A model generated the notes under the pieces. That model worked only from the letters and a program-made list of their open reading frames with translations, made no database searches and was not told the DNA's origin. From NCBI GenBank assembly GCA_963556195.1, contig OY744525.1, positions 50,633,648 to 50,697,647 of the forward strand: 64,000 nt of DNA, written 5' to 3'. The DNA comes from Sepiola atlantica (lineage: Eukaryota; Mollusca; Cephalopoda; Sepiida; Sepiolidae). This document shows, piece by piece, positions 23,137-36,865 of this stretch. The position numbers and the translations under genes were made by a program. Position 1 is the first letter of the stretch; each line of letters begins with the position of its first letter.

Positions 23137-24998
23137 CTGAAACGAAGAAAAAAGAAAATTTGTTGGAAAAAAAAAGGAAATTTACCCAATAATATTTTAA
23201 CAATGTAACATGTACATATATAAAACTTAATTTTAATCAGTAAAAGAAGGGTTTTAGGATATACAATAATGTTTGACTATGTATAAGAAAATAAAAATGT
23301 GATTTTTACATAGTTTTGAGATGTAGTGATGGCCATCAATTTAAAAAGCTGTTACAATAATCTCGCTTTTGTTTTAATATTTTCTGCTGTTTGTTGTGGT
23401 GGGAATGTTTTTTTCACTATTTTCAAAGCATTGTTTGCTATCATCTAATTTCAAAGCATTTTTTAAAAGTTTCTTTTATTCTATAAAACAGTTAGCAATT
23501 TCAATATTTGCTCAGAGGAATTTTAACTGCGGTTTTTATTTCTTGTTATGATTTACTCGCTTTCTAATAAGCCTAGTCATTTGTAATCTTACCTTACTGT
23601 TTAATTTTTATTTCAAACTTTTTATTTCTCAAATGTTTCATGATTTTATAATCAAGTATATTTTTGTTTTTGCTAATTTTCACTTAATATTCCAAGGATG
23701 GAGGGCTTTAGAAGAGGGATACCCATGTAGGGGGGGTTCTCTAGCCATCTGGTCTCTTCATGAGATGTTTTTGGGGGTTCGACATGGCTGAGGAAGCTTT
23801 TCTGTAACTTCAGTTGAACCATTGGTTCACATCCATCACTGGTAGCCTTTGTGATCTCTACTCGGCTGGCAACTTCCCGTCTCACATCTGCAGGAGCAAT
23901 GCCAGTGATGAGATGCAGGTTGACAGGCTTCAGGCAGCCAGTGATCAAGCGACAGGTGTTGTTCGAAAAAAGAAAAAAGGTTTCACCCTGGGAACATAGT
24001 TATTAAATCTGACGACAATCCAATCATTTTTAGAAATTGCACGATGATTTCTTAAAATTAATTCAATTTTTATATTCAATTTTTTATAAATCTTCATTAT
24101 TTTTTGTATTTTTTTTCTCCCCCAAATGTTGAGAATTTAAAAAAGCCAAATTAAATTTTTTTAATTATGAGTCTTATTTATATCTTGGATTATGTATTTT
24201 CCGCCATTTTAAAATTTCTGAATTATAAATCTGATTGGAGAACAGTTTGTTTTTAATTGTTTTTCTTTTATAAGAAAGGTGTATTCTCATATAAATAATT
24301 AGAATAAATATTCTTGTATTTTTTTTTTTTTTTGTGATATAAGACATTCTCCAGGCAACGAAATTCTAAAACATGTTCTTTACTGGGAATAATTTTCGTA
24401 TCTAGATTGTTTCCGTTTGTTTTACAAATAGCAAATATTTTTTTTTCTATACTAAAAAATCTTTCAAGACTGTTAGAAAAGTTTCCTTTTTTTAATCTTT
24501 CTTAATAGAAGAATTTATTTTTAAAAATATTTTGTCTTATTTGATTCCATTGTTTTATGCATGAAATCATTAACAATTATCTTTCAGGAAAGTATTTTTA
24601 TGTATTCTCAGATTTTAATTTGTTTTACTGGTTAGTACATTGTATCCTTGCTAGTATTATGTTGTTACATTGAATATGGACCAATGTTTATATATATGAC
24701 ATTAAAAATATATTTAATTATGATTAATTAATCTAATGTATCATACTATTAAATATTGTTTTTCATAATTAATTAAATGATGAAGAATATTATGAAAAGA
24801 TATAAAACAATGAATGGAATAAATAACATGTGGTTACTTATGTGGCAGTTTTATGACAAGTATTTGTTGGCATTGGATTTGAAGATGACCATGTTATAGC
24901 TCGCAGGGAAGCAATCCTGTGATAATCCCATTGATGTTAGAAATATAAAATATCAAATCAATCATGTTGAAAGTGATATGCATATAATTTGAACTTAC
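23137..24998 (-). other. Intron 3 of protocadherin D, with LINE fragment
   Basis: A 1.9-kb intron with donor GTAAGT at 24998. It holds a minus-strand fragment of a reverse-transcriptase C-terminus at about 23673-23995. The rest is AT-rich and partly alignable by eye with the equivalent intron of gene E. Confidence 0.65.
23673..23995 (-). mobile_element. LINE reverse-transcriptase C-terminal fragment
   Basis: The minus-strand frame reads ...CRLITGCLKPVNLHLITGIAPADVRREVASR, the pattern seen after the RT domain in RTE/Jockey-type LINEs, and then degenerates. There is no upstream RT core, so it is a dead 3' fragment. It is less AT-rich than its surroundings. Confidence 0.7.
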
Positions 24999-25146
24999 CT
25001 GGTACGTTTTGACAATGATTTGCATATCTTTCAGCATAGGGATCTTCTTGGTCTGGTTGAGAAGACGGTTCCATGTCAGGGTGATATGCAGGACCCATAC
25101 AGTTTCTCTCTTCGTGTCTCTTCCCACCAGTTGCACCTCGGATTTC
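24999..25146 (-). CDS. Protocadherin D exon 2
   Basis: A 148-nt exon encoding EIRGATGGKRHEERNCMGPA then YHPDMEPSSQPDQEDPY, ending QNVP plus one base. The acceptor is TTTAAAG and the donor is CAG before GTAAGT. It is in frame with both neighbours. Confidence 0.92.
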
Positions 25147-25492
25147 CTTTAAACATGAAGAAAGACACATGGAGACAAAAAAGTAGATTATAATAATCAT
25201 AAAATCCTTATTTACTAATTTCCATTCAATATAAAAAGGTATGGAAACATTTACTATTGGATTTATTAGGATTGTTATTATTATTTTTTACATCTTACAA
25301 AATCCTCCACGTTATTCATAAAATAACAACTTCCTACAGAAGGATTGGAGAAAGATTTCAAATAAATATGCATTGATTACATTCAATTTGTTTGTAATAA
25401 TAAAAGTAGGAAATGTAAACTAAGCTAAATTTACATAATAGTTTGCAATATATACATTTCTATTTTATAAAAAAAGATAAAAATGCTCCTAC
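25147..25492 (-). other. Intron 2 of protocadherin D
   Basis: AT-rich 346-bp intron with donor GTAGGA at 25492. Nothing else is recognised. Confidence 0.7.
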
Positions 25493-27937
25493 CTCATAGA
25501 TAACCTCAGTAGCCGTCTGCACTTTAATTCCAAGAGTTGAACTTCGACGTCCATCATTTGAGACATCTGCACGATGTTGGGGCCTTCTGCCTCTTCCCGG
25601 TAGAGTTCTACAAAGCACATCTTGTTCTGCTCTGACAGCAACAGACACACCAGACCAATAAGTAGTCTGGTAAGACGGATGCATTGCATGCGCCTGTTCT
25701 GGATAATATTTGCTGGAAGAGTCAGCCAATGGATGTGCTTGTGCAACACTTCTGGTATCAATGCAACGAAGGATGCAGATGGAAATTGCAGCAGTAATTG
25801 GTATAGCAACGGTGACTGCAACCAACACAATGACAATGAGTAAATACTGGTGGATCTTGATATCAGTGTGCGTATAGGCAGCATTTAAGATATCTGCGGT
25901 ATTGTTACTAACTGTCAATATCAAAAAGACTGATGTCTTTGCAGATAAAACTGGACTACCACTATCCTTGACCATAAACTGCAGGTGATACGAGCCAGCA
26001 TCTTGATGGGCAAGTAAGCGAGTGAAAGATAACAATCCACTATAATGATTGATGGCAAACAACTGTTTATCGTTGCCTGCAGTTATTTCATATTTGAGAA
26101 ATGCATTCTCTTGACTGTCACTGTCGCCAGCCTTGAGAAGAGTGATGTTCTTTGTATGATGTGGATGATATTTGACATCGAGATTGAAAGGATTGACACT
26201 GGGAAAGGTAAAATATGGAGCATTATCATTTTTATCTTCAATCTGCACAATGACATTGACGCTATTATCAAGTGGAGGGTTTCCATTATCTTTCACTAAA
26301 ACCTTGAATTTATAAATGTCTTTGAACTCATGGTCAAGAGACATGATTGTTGAAATCAAGCCATCACTGGTTATCTTGAAAGGTAGGAAGTCTTCATTTT
26401 TGGTAAGCAAAGAATATGTGAGTCTACTGCCAGCTCCCAGATCAGGATCAGTGGCATTGATAGAACCAACTGACGTCTTTGGACTTTCATTCTCAAACAC
26501 AGAGAATTTAAATGTATCTTTTGTAAATTGTGGTCTTACATCATTGACATCTTTCACTTTGATGGAGAACTTGCTATCACTGTGTTGTGGAGGAGATCCT
26601 TCATCTTTGCAGCTGATTGTAACATCATGGTGCTCTTGCATTTCTCTGTCAACTTTGTGTTTCAATGTCACTTTGTATTCTTTGGATCTTAGTTTTTGTA
26701 AACGGAATTTATCATGGTGCAACTCGCAATTAACCTGTCCATTTTGTCCAGCATCAGGATCGGTCACTTTAACATAAGCAATAAAACTACCAATTTCAAC
26801 GTCTTCAAGTATGGTAGCTGTATTATCTGTTGCTTCAGACATAAAAGTCACAAATATATTTGGAGGTCTGTTTTGGGTATTCAAAACATTCACAAGAACT
26901 CCAGCATTACTACTTAAAGGTGAAACACCTCCATCCACTGCTGTTACAAACAATTTATAAGTTGATTTTGGGTTTGGAGGTAAATTTTGCTTCAAATATA
27001 TTTTTCCTGTTTGTTTATCCAACTGAAAATAATTTCTAATTTCTTCTGACATTTCAGTTTTGAAATAATAAGCCACTTGTCCATTTATTCCAGCATCCAA
27101 ATCATTTGCAGAGACCATAACAATTGGTGCATTATCATATTCTTTGTTCTTGATGGAAACATTGTAGATATTTTGAGTGAATACTGGTGCATTATCATTC
27201 AAATCCTCGACTGTTATATGAACATTTAAAACACTTTGTTTAGAAGGAGATCCTCCATCTTTGGCAATCACTTGTATCATATAAGTGTCCTTATCTTCTC
27301 TGTCTAATTTGCTATCCACTAAAAGACTTAATTCTGATGGACCGAATGGTATTTTTTTTATTGACAGTAAGAAAGGCTCATTTTTTTTCTTTTTTAATTC
27401 ATAAGTAATTTGTGAGTTTAACTTTGCAACATCTTTATCAAAAGCAGTTGGAACTGACTTTTTAAAACCTTTGCTTACACCCTCCAGGAACTCAAGACGT
27501 ATTTCTTTCTCTGGAAATTCTGGTTTATTATCATTGACGTCATTTATAATTATTTTAATTTTAATAATCTTCAAGAATGTTTTTCCTTGTCGTACAGCCA
27601 CATCCACCATTTGGAAACATTCTGTATTGTAGGTACAAAGGGATTCAGCATCCAATGTTTGTGCAGTTAAGAGTTTCCCTTTCTTTTCGGAAACATGGAA
27701 CAAATGTGAAGATCCAGTACTTCCTTGTCGCAACTGATTGAATGTGATTAATCGCCGGTTTTCCAAGGGAACATTATCCATAATGTGGGAATCAGCAGCA
27801 ATATCTCCCAGGTAGGTACTCGGACTCTTACCTTCATCTACTCTGTACGTAAGGTCAACACTTTTGCATAGTTGTAAGATAGACAGTAGTTGGTATCCAA
27901 ATATCCAGAGAGTTATGTTAATAATCTTGAAGCACAT
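25493..27937 (-). CDS. Protocadherin D, large ectodomain/TM exon
   Basis: This exon has 815 codons. The start ATG at 27937 has a CACC context, 38 nt after the acceptor that ends at 27976. The signal peptide and EC1 are almost the same as gene C. EC2 (KEIRLEFLEGVSKGF, LLVDSKLDRED) and EC3 (YFKTEMSEEIRNYF) carry its own substitutions. Linkers are DVNDN, DLNDN, NTQNRPP, DVNDV and DKNDN. EC6 has one change from the common sequence (VFLILTV for VFLTLTV). The tail reads DVLCRTLPGRGRR where A, B, C, F and G have DVHC. The exon ends in phase 0 before GTAGGAGC. Confidence 0.95.
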
Positions 27938-28068
27938 GGTGGTGATTGGAAATCTTTTGTTGTACTTTGAGCAAGCTGAAATTAAAAACAGCAGTGATAT
28001 TTAAGAAAATAAATATTAAAATTAGGTACATTCATCTTTCACTTTTTTTTTTTGAAAATTCACTACAT

Positions 28069-28485
28069 TTGTTCTTAACTTTTTCAAAAGAGTTACACTC
28101 ACTGACCTCTTTCCAAACTTATCAAGTTTAATTTATTCTTATTCACCACGCAGGGAAAGAAATGTAACTTTGCATGATCCATCTATCTCCAACTGTATGC
28201 GATTTTTCCCGGTTTTGCGATCAGTTATTCAACTTTATATGATAGAATATAGGATCAGTTTGTTAGTTTAAACAGAAGAAAGAGAGGGTCGCTTAGCACC
28301 TGCATCAAAACAGACTCTCTCCAATTTAAATTCATTTAATGTTGAAACTTTGTACTGTTTATTAATTATTCTGGTAGTTTGAAAGGTGTGAGGTCTTTTG
28401 CTGAACTGCACAAGGCAAAAATTACAAAAGTATTGGTTTCAGAGAATTGCCGAATCCCTGTGACTTGTTCACCAAACTGATATAT
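28069..28485. mobile_element. hAT-like non-autonomous element, decayed (gene D copy)
   Basis: This matches segments in gene E (from 36986) and gene F (45422-45892). The gene E copy starts GGTTCTCAACCTTTATGATTAG, close to the CAGTGGTTCTCAACC end of many hAT elements. Shared internal words include CACCTGCATCAAAACAG and CTCTC.C.AATT.AAATTCAT. The gene D copy is more decayed at its start. Confidence 0.5.
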
Positions 28486-28625
28486 TTAACGTGTTTTGAT
28501 ATTTATGATTGAAATATGATGTGAATAATGTTTCCTTAAGAAAGCTAAAAGAAAAATAGAATAAAAAATGTTTGACATAAAATTATTCAGAATATGAACT
28601 GTCAAAAATGTGGCAAGTTATGCAA

Positions 28626-29440
28626 TCTTATATATAAAATAAAATGATTTTTCCCTCATTTCATTGCAAATCTGCTTCGGCACTGACTTAGACCAATTTT
28701 TGATGCATGATTTCAGAAAATATGTGTTTGTTTCATTCACTTTCTTTCAATAATTGTTACATTTTCTTCGGCTTGACATCTCCTAAGATAGTCATTCATA
28801 CAGGAAGTTGGAGGACTCTCATGCTCAGATCTACTATCACTGACACCCACGTTCACTGGGAAGTCTTATTCATGGAACACATGTCTTCCTAGCATCATTT
28901 TTATTTCATATTTTCGCGGTTCCTATTGTCGTTTACATACTTCATCCAGATACGCAACACTCCGTTCACCTACACTCTTTTTGGGGTCGTTTTAATTTCA
29001 AAGACTTTCTTTTACATTTTCGATTGGCTGATTGGCATTCAGCGAACACAGAGCAGTCTTAGTGGTCAATAAGACAATTGATAGATAACAATCACTTAAA
29101 TTATTCATACTTTTCACTTTTTTTATTCTTTTTATTACATTTACTATTGCAGTTTTCAGACCGTATGTTTTATGGAAAAAAAAACTGCTTTCCAGGTCAT
29201 ACTTGATACATTAAACTACTTATTTACCTTTCTATTTTCATAGGCTTATGCATACTGAGGTAAAACCTACAATTCTAGGCATACCTCAGGTGTTATTAAC
29301 ACACATGTTCATGAATACTCGCTTAAATTATTCTTACATATACAATCCCTTCTCTTTTTTTTTTCTTTTTTTCTTTACACTCTCTAATATTTTCCACATA
29401 GTAATAAAATTTTGGTCCCCAGTCAACGCTGGTTACATTT
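28626..29440 (+). mobile_element. Possible decayed Helitron-like element
   Basis: It starts TCTTATATATAAAATAAAATG after an A, and a weak match to the Helitron 3' hairpin (GTCAACGCTGGTTACAT versus GGCAACGCCGGG) occurs near 29420. The CTAG end is missing. This is a suggestion only. Confidence 0.3.
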
Positions 29441-30995
29441 AATCACTCATTTTGTTTTGTAACATGGTTTTTGTGGTTTAACGTGTGATTTGCAATCAAA
29501 ACAGAATTGAGCTTTTTACATAGAATTCTCATGGCTGGATATACAGTTAAAAAGATTTTAGAGTATGAATTGTAAACATTTAGTTCAAGCCTATTTCTAA
29601 AGTAGTAAAGTTGAAAAAATATGAAATTTGAATAATTAATTTTTTTTTTTTTAATTAATTCTGCATGTTAAAAAGATATATTTTATATAAATTGAATTTA
29701 TTATCATGTAAAAAGAAAATAGTAAAGTATATCTCAGCTTTTAAGAGTAAATTTAAACCTAATTTAAAAAAATAATAATTTCACTTATTCAATGTTAAGA
29801 TTGAAGGAAAATATTATAATTTTAATGAAAAATTGGAATTTTCATGGCTGGATATACATTTTAAAAAAATGCTTTTTTAATGTATAAGTTAAGTTCTAAA
29901 CATTTAGTTTAAGACTATTTGTAAAATATTGAAAGTTTAAAACTACTAAATTTTAATAATTAATTTTTTATTTTAATTCTGCATGAAGATACATTTGATA
30001 GAATTTTAATTTATTATTATATAAAAAGAAAATGATAAAGAATATTTTGGTTTCTAAGATTCTATTTAAACCTTTTTTTTTTAATAATAATAATTTCACT
30101 TACTCAATGTTCAGATTTTTAAAAATTCTAATTTAAATGAAAAATGTTTGGATGCTCAAAACATATTTATCTTTTTAAAACGTTTATTTTATAAAGTAAT
30201 GATAAACTCAAAATATTCTTTTTGTTAAAGTTGACTAACACCTTTAACAAAAACGATTTGTAATCTAAAGTGTATAAATAAATTAAGATGATATTAAAAT
30301 AGAATCAATCAATCAATTTGTACATAATTGGTTATTTTCCCCCATGAAGAATTCGGACTAGATCAGAAGATTAAATACTTAAGTTTGGCATATCAAGAAA
30401 TAATATCCTCTTTACATATTTTGCATACTTTTTAATCATTTTGAATTTTACATCAATAAACTTTTATGTATAGCTTAGCTTATGAATATTTATATAAGAA
30501 AAATCATTTATGCATTAAATTTCAAATATAAATTAATATTTATTTTTAAATTTTAAAAATAAATATTTTACATTATTGCAGATATCACAAAAACTAAATT
30601 GCTAATCAGATTTTATATGGAAATAAATATTGTTAACATCCAAATTTTATTGACACATTTCATTTGTATAAAGAAAAGCAACAAAAAGAATGTAAGTAAT
30701 TAGCTTTTTACTTAAATGTAAAATAAAAAACTAATATTTTCAAATAAATTTCTATCAAAATTACAACTGTGTAAAAAAACGTTAATGATGGAATGAATCG
30801 GGCATTTTGTGCATACATAACAACTGTGTATTAGTCGCATGAATCGATTGTGAGATTTATAAACTGTTAATCAAGAAAAGCAAGAAAATAAATCTTGTTC
30901 TCAGCTTTGTTCAATGACTTCAATGCAAAACAAGTGATGATAAAAAGAAATGTTAGAAAGTAGATTGAAATAAAATAAGAGAATTGAAAACTAAC

Positions 30996-31242
30996 CTGAA
31001 ATGTTTCATCAATAAAGCAGAGATGTATGATGAGACACTGTCTGCCTTGGTGTACCACTCTGCTGCTGCTGCTGCTATTGTCCTTTTTTGACACACACAC
31101 ACACGCATACATGTGTGTACATGTCAGTATTAAAATCAGTGTGTATGTTTTATGTGTGGATGTAGGAGAGGGTGCATATGTGGAAGTGAAAAAAAAAAAT
31201 CCAGAATAGTCCTATCAAGTCTGCCCTATGCATCATGGTGGC
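30996..31242 (-). other. Non-coding first exon of protocadherin D (5' UTR)
   Basis: The exon ends ACATTTCAG before GTTAGTTTT. It has 5 CAG units on the transcribed strand and a CA run, and is nearly identical to the gene C and F first exons. Confidence 0.65.
31210..31242 (-). promoter_or_regulatory. Bipartite promoter-like element, gene D copy
   Basis: On the minus strand GCCACCAT (one change from GCCGCCAT) and TGATAGGA are separated by 17 bases. GGCAAGTA on the plus strand follows at 31291-31298. Confidence 0.7.
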
Positions 31243-31890
31243 TGGAGTCACTGACTCTGACAAAGCACAAAAAATTACAATGAAAACAAAGGCAAGTATT
31301 CTTATCTTCCACCAAATTTTCTTTTCAGTTCTTCAATTTTCATTTAAAAAGATGTACAAATTAATATATAAATTGTATTCAAGTGTTTATGATGTGGATA
31401 ATCATCAGTCTTTTCATTAATAACTTGTTTTTATTTCAGTGAATTTATTTTCTATTTTTTATTATTCATTATTTACTTTCATTAATATTTGAATAAAAAC
31501 AACTTTTTAAAGGTCTGTATGAAATGAATTAATAAAAATCAAAAATCAGATAAAATAAGTTTTTCATTTATTTCTCAAATGATCAGCTTAAATAATTAAT
31601 TTAAAAATGTCTTCATATTTTTTATACTTATTACATATATACTTTTTAAAATATTTTACATACACTTAGTTTAAAATTTAGAGAGATAGTAATATAATTT
31701 ATTTTTTTTATATAAAAAGTGTTGACCTCATCTTTATGCAGTCTAATTTATGTATGAGTTTTTTATGCTAATGGTTTTTCAGTTATTTATTTGCTTGCTT
31801 AATTGACCAATTTATTCTATTTGAAAATGAAATATTTACAATTGTGTTAATCTTAAATTTATTTAAAATTTACTCAAGTGTTTTGCATGT
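31243..31890. other. Intergenic spacer D/E
   Basis: AT-rich spacer of about 650 bp. Minus-strand AATAAA at 31858-31863 is the likely polyadenylation signal of gene E. No other gene is seen. Confidence 0.6.
31858..31863 (-). terminator. Putative polyadenylation signal of protocadherin E
   Basis: AATAAA on the minus strand about 28 bases after the stop, in a stretch conserved with D, F and G. Confidence 0.5.
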
Positions 31891-32294
31891 TCATGTGTGA
31901 AGGGATTGGTTAGATTTTGGAGATTCCGGTAAAGAATCGTGTTCAATATTTTGTGAATAAGGAATGTTTTGTGTCTCTTCTATTGCTTCTTGTTCTTCTT
32001 TCTCAGTTGGTTCTTCTGCTACTGTTTGTTCTTGTTGGGGCTCACATGTCACATTGTCTGCCTCTACATTGTTCAGCTGTAACTGGGTGTCAGAAGTGCA
32101 TCTATCCACTGCATTCTGCTTAAGGGTAGACCATTGCCGATAGTCAGGGTCAGCATCTGCTTTATACATCCGTCTTGGAACTGTCCTTGTATCCCCAGGA
32201 GACATGAATGTTTTCATAGATGGTTTCATATCTGTGTATTCCTCGTGGATATTCTCTGATGAGTGCGGCTCATAATAATCAGAATTATTTGAGA
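31891..32294 (-). CDS. Protocadherin E exon 3 (cytoplasmic C-terminus)
   Basis: A 404-nt exon, same frame and length as D, F and G. It differs from D by few residues (SQNIEHD for SQNLEHD, SNQSLHT for SNHSLHT). The acceptor is CAG at 32295-32297. The DYYEPHSSENIHEEYTDM block, the MSPGDTRTVPRRMYK block and the Glu-rich segment are intact. Confidence 0.92.
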
Positions 32295-33863
32295 CTGAAT
32301 CAAAGAAAAAGAAAAGTTGTAAAAAAGAAACAACAATAATATTTTTTAAGTAAATCTACACACACACACATTAAACTCAATTTTAATCAGATGTTAATCT
32401 CTGTTAAAAGAAAGGTTTTAGCATATACAATAATGTTTGACTATGTATAAGAAAATAAAAATGTGATTTTACATACTTTTAAAAAGTTGTTACAATAATC
32501 TAGCTTTTGTTTTAATATTTTCTGCTATTTGTTGTTGGAATATTTCCTTTTTATTCACTATTTTCAAAGCATTGTTTTTAAGTTTTATTTTATTTTATAA
32601 AATGGATTACAATTTCAATATTTGCTCACCACAATTTATTGTTTTTCTTTGAATATCAGTCAGTTTTTATTCTGAATATGTTTTTATTTAATTGCATTTT
32701 TTTCCTGAAGTGTTTACTCTTTTTCTAATATGTCTAATAAGTTTCTAATCTTACCTTACCGTTTAATTTTTATTTCAAAGTTTTAATTTCTCAAGTGTTT
32801 CATGGTTTTATAATTAATTCTTTTTCTTTTTTGCTAATTCTCCCAATTCTCCTTTAATATTTCCAGGTTTCAGCCATTTTTATGCACTGAATTAATCCTT
32901 CATGCAGATTTATCGATTATTGGTTTTTTTTTCTTAGAATTATTTTATTATTTTGCAAGTGATAAAAAAATTTAAAATACTAAACATTCGGTTATAAACT
33001 CTGAAAACATAGTTATTAAATCTGACTACAATCCAATCATTCTTAAAAATTGCATTATGATTTCTTAAAATGAATTTAAATTTTATAAATCTTTAGTATT
33101 TTTCGGCACATTTTTTTTTTAATTTATGATGTCAAAATTTAAAAAGCATAATTATAAAAAAAGAATTTGTAAGTGTTATTTATAGTTATCTTGGATTCTG
33201 TATTTTCTTCCATTTAAAATTTCTGAATTATAAATTTTTTTGAAGAACAGATTTTTTGTTTTTTTTAGAAGAAAGATGGGTCCTTTCACATAAATAATTA
33301 GAGTAAATATTCTAAGTTTTGTTTTTGTTATATAAGACATTCTCCAGGTAACAAACTCATGTTCCATACTGGCAATAATTTTCTTATCTAAATTGTTTCC
33401 ATTTCATTTACAAATAACAGATTTTTTTATAATAAAAAAGTTTCACGACTGTTTGAAAAGTTTCCTGATTTTTTTTTTCTCTTTTTTCTTCTTAGTAGAA
33501 GAATTTTGAAAAATATATTTTGTTTTATTTGATTTTGTTATTTTATGCATGAAATTATTTAATCATTAGCAATTATCTTTGAGAAAAGTATTTTTATGTG
33601 TTCCAATATTTGAAATTCTTTTTACTGGCTAGTACGTGCTATTCTTCTTATGAGTATTATGTTGTTACATTAAAGATGTACAGATGTTGCATATATATAT
33701 ATTATTGAAAATATAATAATTTATAAACATTTAATTATTATTAATAAATATCATGTATAATATTATTTAATATCATTTGTTTTTCATAGATGATTTTGAT
33801 ATTACAAACAAATTGCTAAATCAATTATATGTTGGAAGTGATATCCATATCATTTTAACTTAC
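32295..33863 (-). other. Intron 3 of protocadherin E
   Basis: AT-rich 1.6-kb intron related to that of gene D but without the LINE fragment. Several T-rich runs are present. No coding sequence is recognised. Confidence 0.65.
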
Positions 33864-34011
33864 CTGATGTGTTTTGACAATGATTTGCATATCTTTCAGC
33901 ATAGGGATCTTCTTGTTCTGATTGAGAAGAGGGTTCCATGTCAGGGTGACATGCAGGACCCATGAAGTTTCTATCTTCATGTCTCTTTCCACCACTTGCC
34001 CCTCTGATTTC
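33864..34011 (-). CDS. Protocadherin E exon 2
   Basis: A 148-nt exon encoding EIRGASGGKRHEDRNFMGPA (Phe replaces the usual Cys), then SSQSEQEDPYAERYANHCQNTS plus one base. The donor is CAG before GTAAGT. It is in frame. Confidence 0.92.
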
Positions 34012-34420
34012 CTTTTAACATAGAGGAAGACATATGTATTCATGAATATAATATAATAATGATAAAATTCTTATTTAATAATTTCCGTTCAAAATAAAAA
34101 TATATGGAAATAATTACTATTAAATGTATTATTTACATCCTATAAAATCCTTCAATTATGTGTAAAATAACAATTTTCTACAGAACTTTTGCTGTATTAC
34201 CAAAAAGAAGGATAAGAGAAAGATTTGATACAAAAATGTGTTGATTACATTTGATTTAACTGGAGATTTTCTCAAGACTTAAAAACAAAAAACTTAAACA
34301 GATATGAAAACAAAATAAAATAGATATTTAAAAACCATACAATAAACATGCTTCAATGCTGTTAGTAATTTTCACTATATAATATTTTTATTTTATAAAA
34401 AAAGATAAAAATGTTCCTAC
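34012..34420 (-). other. Intron 2 of protocadherin E
   Basis: AT-rich 409-bp intron with donor GTAGGAAC. Its donor-side flank is homologous to the relic exon flank in gene C. Confidence 0.7.
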
Positions 34421-36865
34421 CTCGTAGATGACCTCAGTAGCCGTCTGCACTTTAATTCCAAGAGTTGAACTTCGACGTCCATCATTCAAGACATCTGCAC
34501 GATGTTGGGGCCTTCTGCCTCTTCCCGGTAGAGTTCTACAAAGCACATCTTGTTCTGCTCTGACAGCAACAGACACACCAGACCAATAAGTAGTCTGGTA
34601 AGACGGATGCATTGCATGTGCCTGTTCTGGATAATATTTGCTGGAAGAGTCAGCCAATGGATGTGCTTGTGCAACACTTCTGGTATCAATGCAACGAAGG
34701 ATGCAGATGGAAATTGCAGCAGTAATTGGTATAGCAACGGTGACTGCAACCAACACAATGACAATGAGTAAATACTGGTGGATCTTGATATCAGTGTGCG
34801 TATAGGCAGCATTTAAGATATCTGCGGTATTGTTACTAACTGTTAATGTCAAAAAGACTGATGTCTTTGCAGATAAAACTGGACTACCACTATCCTTGAC
34901 CATAAACTGCAGGTGATACGAGCCAGCATCTTGATGGGCAAGTAAGCGAGTGAAAGACAACAATCCACTATAATGATTGATGGCAAACAACTGTTTATCG
35001 TTGCCTGCAGTTATTTCATATTTGAGAAATGCATTCTCTTGACTGTCACTGTCGCCAGCCTTGAGAAGAGTGATGTTCTTTGTATGATGTGGATGATATT
35101 TGACATCGAGATTGAAAGGATTGACACTGGGAAAGGTAAAATATGGAGCATTATCATTTTTATCTTCAATCTGCACAATGACATTGACGCTATTATCAAG
35201 TGGAGGGTTTCCATTATCTTTCACTAAAACCTTGAATTTATAAATGTCTTTGAACTCATGGTCAAGAGACATGATTGTTGAAATCAAGCCATCACTGGTT
35301 ATCTTGAAAGGTAGGAAGTCTTCATTTTTGGTAAGCAAAGAATATGTGAGTCTACTGCCAGCTCCCAGATCAGGATCAGTGGCATTGATAGAACCAACTG
35401 ACGTCTTTGGACTTTCATTCTCAAACACAGAGAATTTAAATGTATCTTTTGTAAATTGTGGTCTTACATCATTGACATCTTTCACTTTGATGGAGAACTT
35501 GCTATCACTGTGTTGTGGAGGAGATCCTTCATCTTTGCAGCTGATTGTAACATCATGGTGCTCTTGCATTTCTCTGTCAACTTTGTGTTTCAATGTCACT
35601 TTGTATTCTTTGGATCTTAGTTTTTGTAAACGGAATTTATCATGGTGCAATTCACAGTTAACCTGTCCATTTTGTCCAGCGTCAGGATCAGTCACTTTAA
35701 CATAAGCTATAAAACTACCGATTTCAACGTCTTCAAGTATGGTAGCTGTGTTATCTGTTGCTTCAGACATGAAAGTCACAAATATATTTGGAGGTCTGTT
35801 TTGGGTATTCAAAACATTCACAAGAACTCCAGCATTACTACTTAAAGGTGAAATTCCTCCATCCATTGCTGTTACAAACAATTTATAAGTTGATTTTGGG
35901 TTTGGAGGTAAATTTTGTTTCAAATATATTTTTCCTGTTTGTTTATCCAACTGAAAATAATTTCTGATTTCTTCTGACATTTGAGTTCTGAAATGATAAG
36001 CCACTTGGCCATTTATTCCAGCATCCAAATCATTTGCAGAGACCATAACAATTGGTACATTACCATATTCTTTGTTTTTGATGGAAACATTGTAGATATT
36101 TTGACTGAATACTGGTGCATTGTCATTCATATCTTCCACTATAATATGAACATTTAAAATATTCTTTTGGGCAGGAGAACCTCCATCTTTGGCAATCACT
36201 TGTATTGTATAGGAGTCTTTATCTTCTCTATCTAATTTGCCATCCACTAAAAGATTTAATTCGGGTGGACCAAAAGGTATTTTCTGAATTGACAGTGAGA
36301 AGGGTTCTTTTTGTTTCTTTTTTAATGTATAAGTAATTTGTGAGTTTAACATTGCAACATCTTTGTCAATGGCATTTGGAACTGACTTTTTAAAACCTTC
36401 TCTTACACCCTCAGATATTTGCATACTTATTTCTTTTTGTGGAAATGATGGTTTATTATCATTAACGTCATTTATAATTATTTTTACTTTAATAATCTTC
36501 ATAAAGGTTTTTCCTTGTCGTACAGCCACATCCACCATTTGGGAGCATTCTGTATTGTAGGTACAAAGGGATTCAGCATCCAATGTCTGTGAAGTGAAGA
36601 GTTTCCCTTTCTTCTCGGAGACATGGAACAACTGTGAAGATCCAGTACTTCCTTGTCGCAACTGATTGAATGTGATCAATCGCCGGTTTTCCAAGGGAAC
36701 ATTATCCATAATGTGGGAATCAGCAGCAATATCTCCCAGGTAGGTACTCGGACTTTTTCCCTCATCTACTCTGTATGTAAGGTCAACACTGTTGCATAGT
36801 TGTAAGATAGACATTAGTTGGTATCCAAATATCCAGAGAGTTACTTTAATAATCTTGAAGCACAT
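34421..36865 (-). CDS. Protocadherin E, large ectodomain/TM exon
   Basis: This exon has 815 codons. The start ATG at 36865 (CACC context) is 25 nt after the acceptor that ends at 36891. The signal MCFKIIKVTLWIFGYQLMS leads to EC1, which matches C and D with small changes (TECSQMVDV for TECFQMVDV). EC2 has its own sequence (PSFPQKEISMQISEGVREGF, KKKQKEPFSLS). Linkers are DVNDN, DMNDN, NTQNRPP, DVNDV and DKNDN. EC4 to the tail is the common sequence, with the DVLCRTLP tail variant shared with D. The exon ends in phase 0 at 34421. Confidence 0.95.

Larger units (their letters stand above)
27976..30995 (-). other. Intron 1 of protocadherin D
   Basis: A 3.0-kb AT-rich intron. It holds a hAT-like piece (about 28069-28485) and a possible decayed Helitron (about 28626-29440). 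The part from about 29530 to 30640 is alignable by eye with intron 1 of genes E and F. Confidence 0.6.
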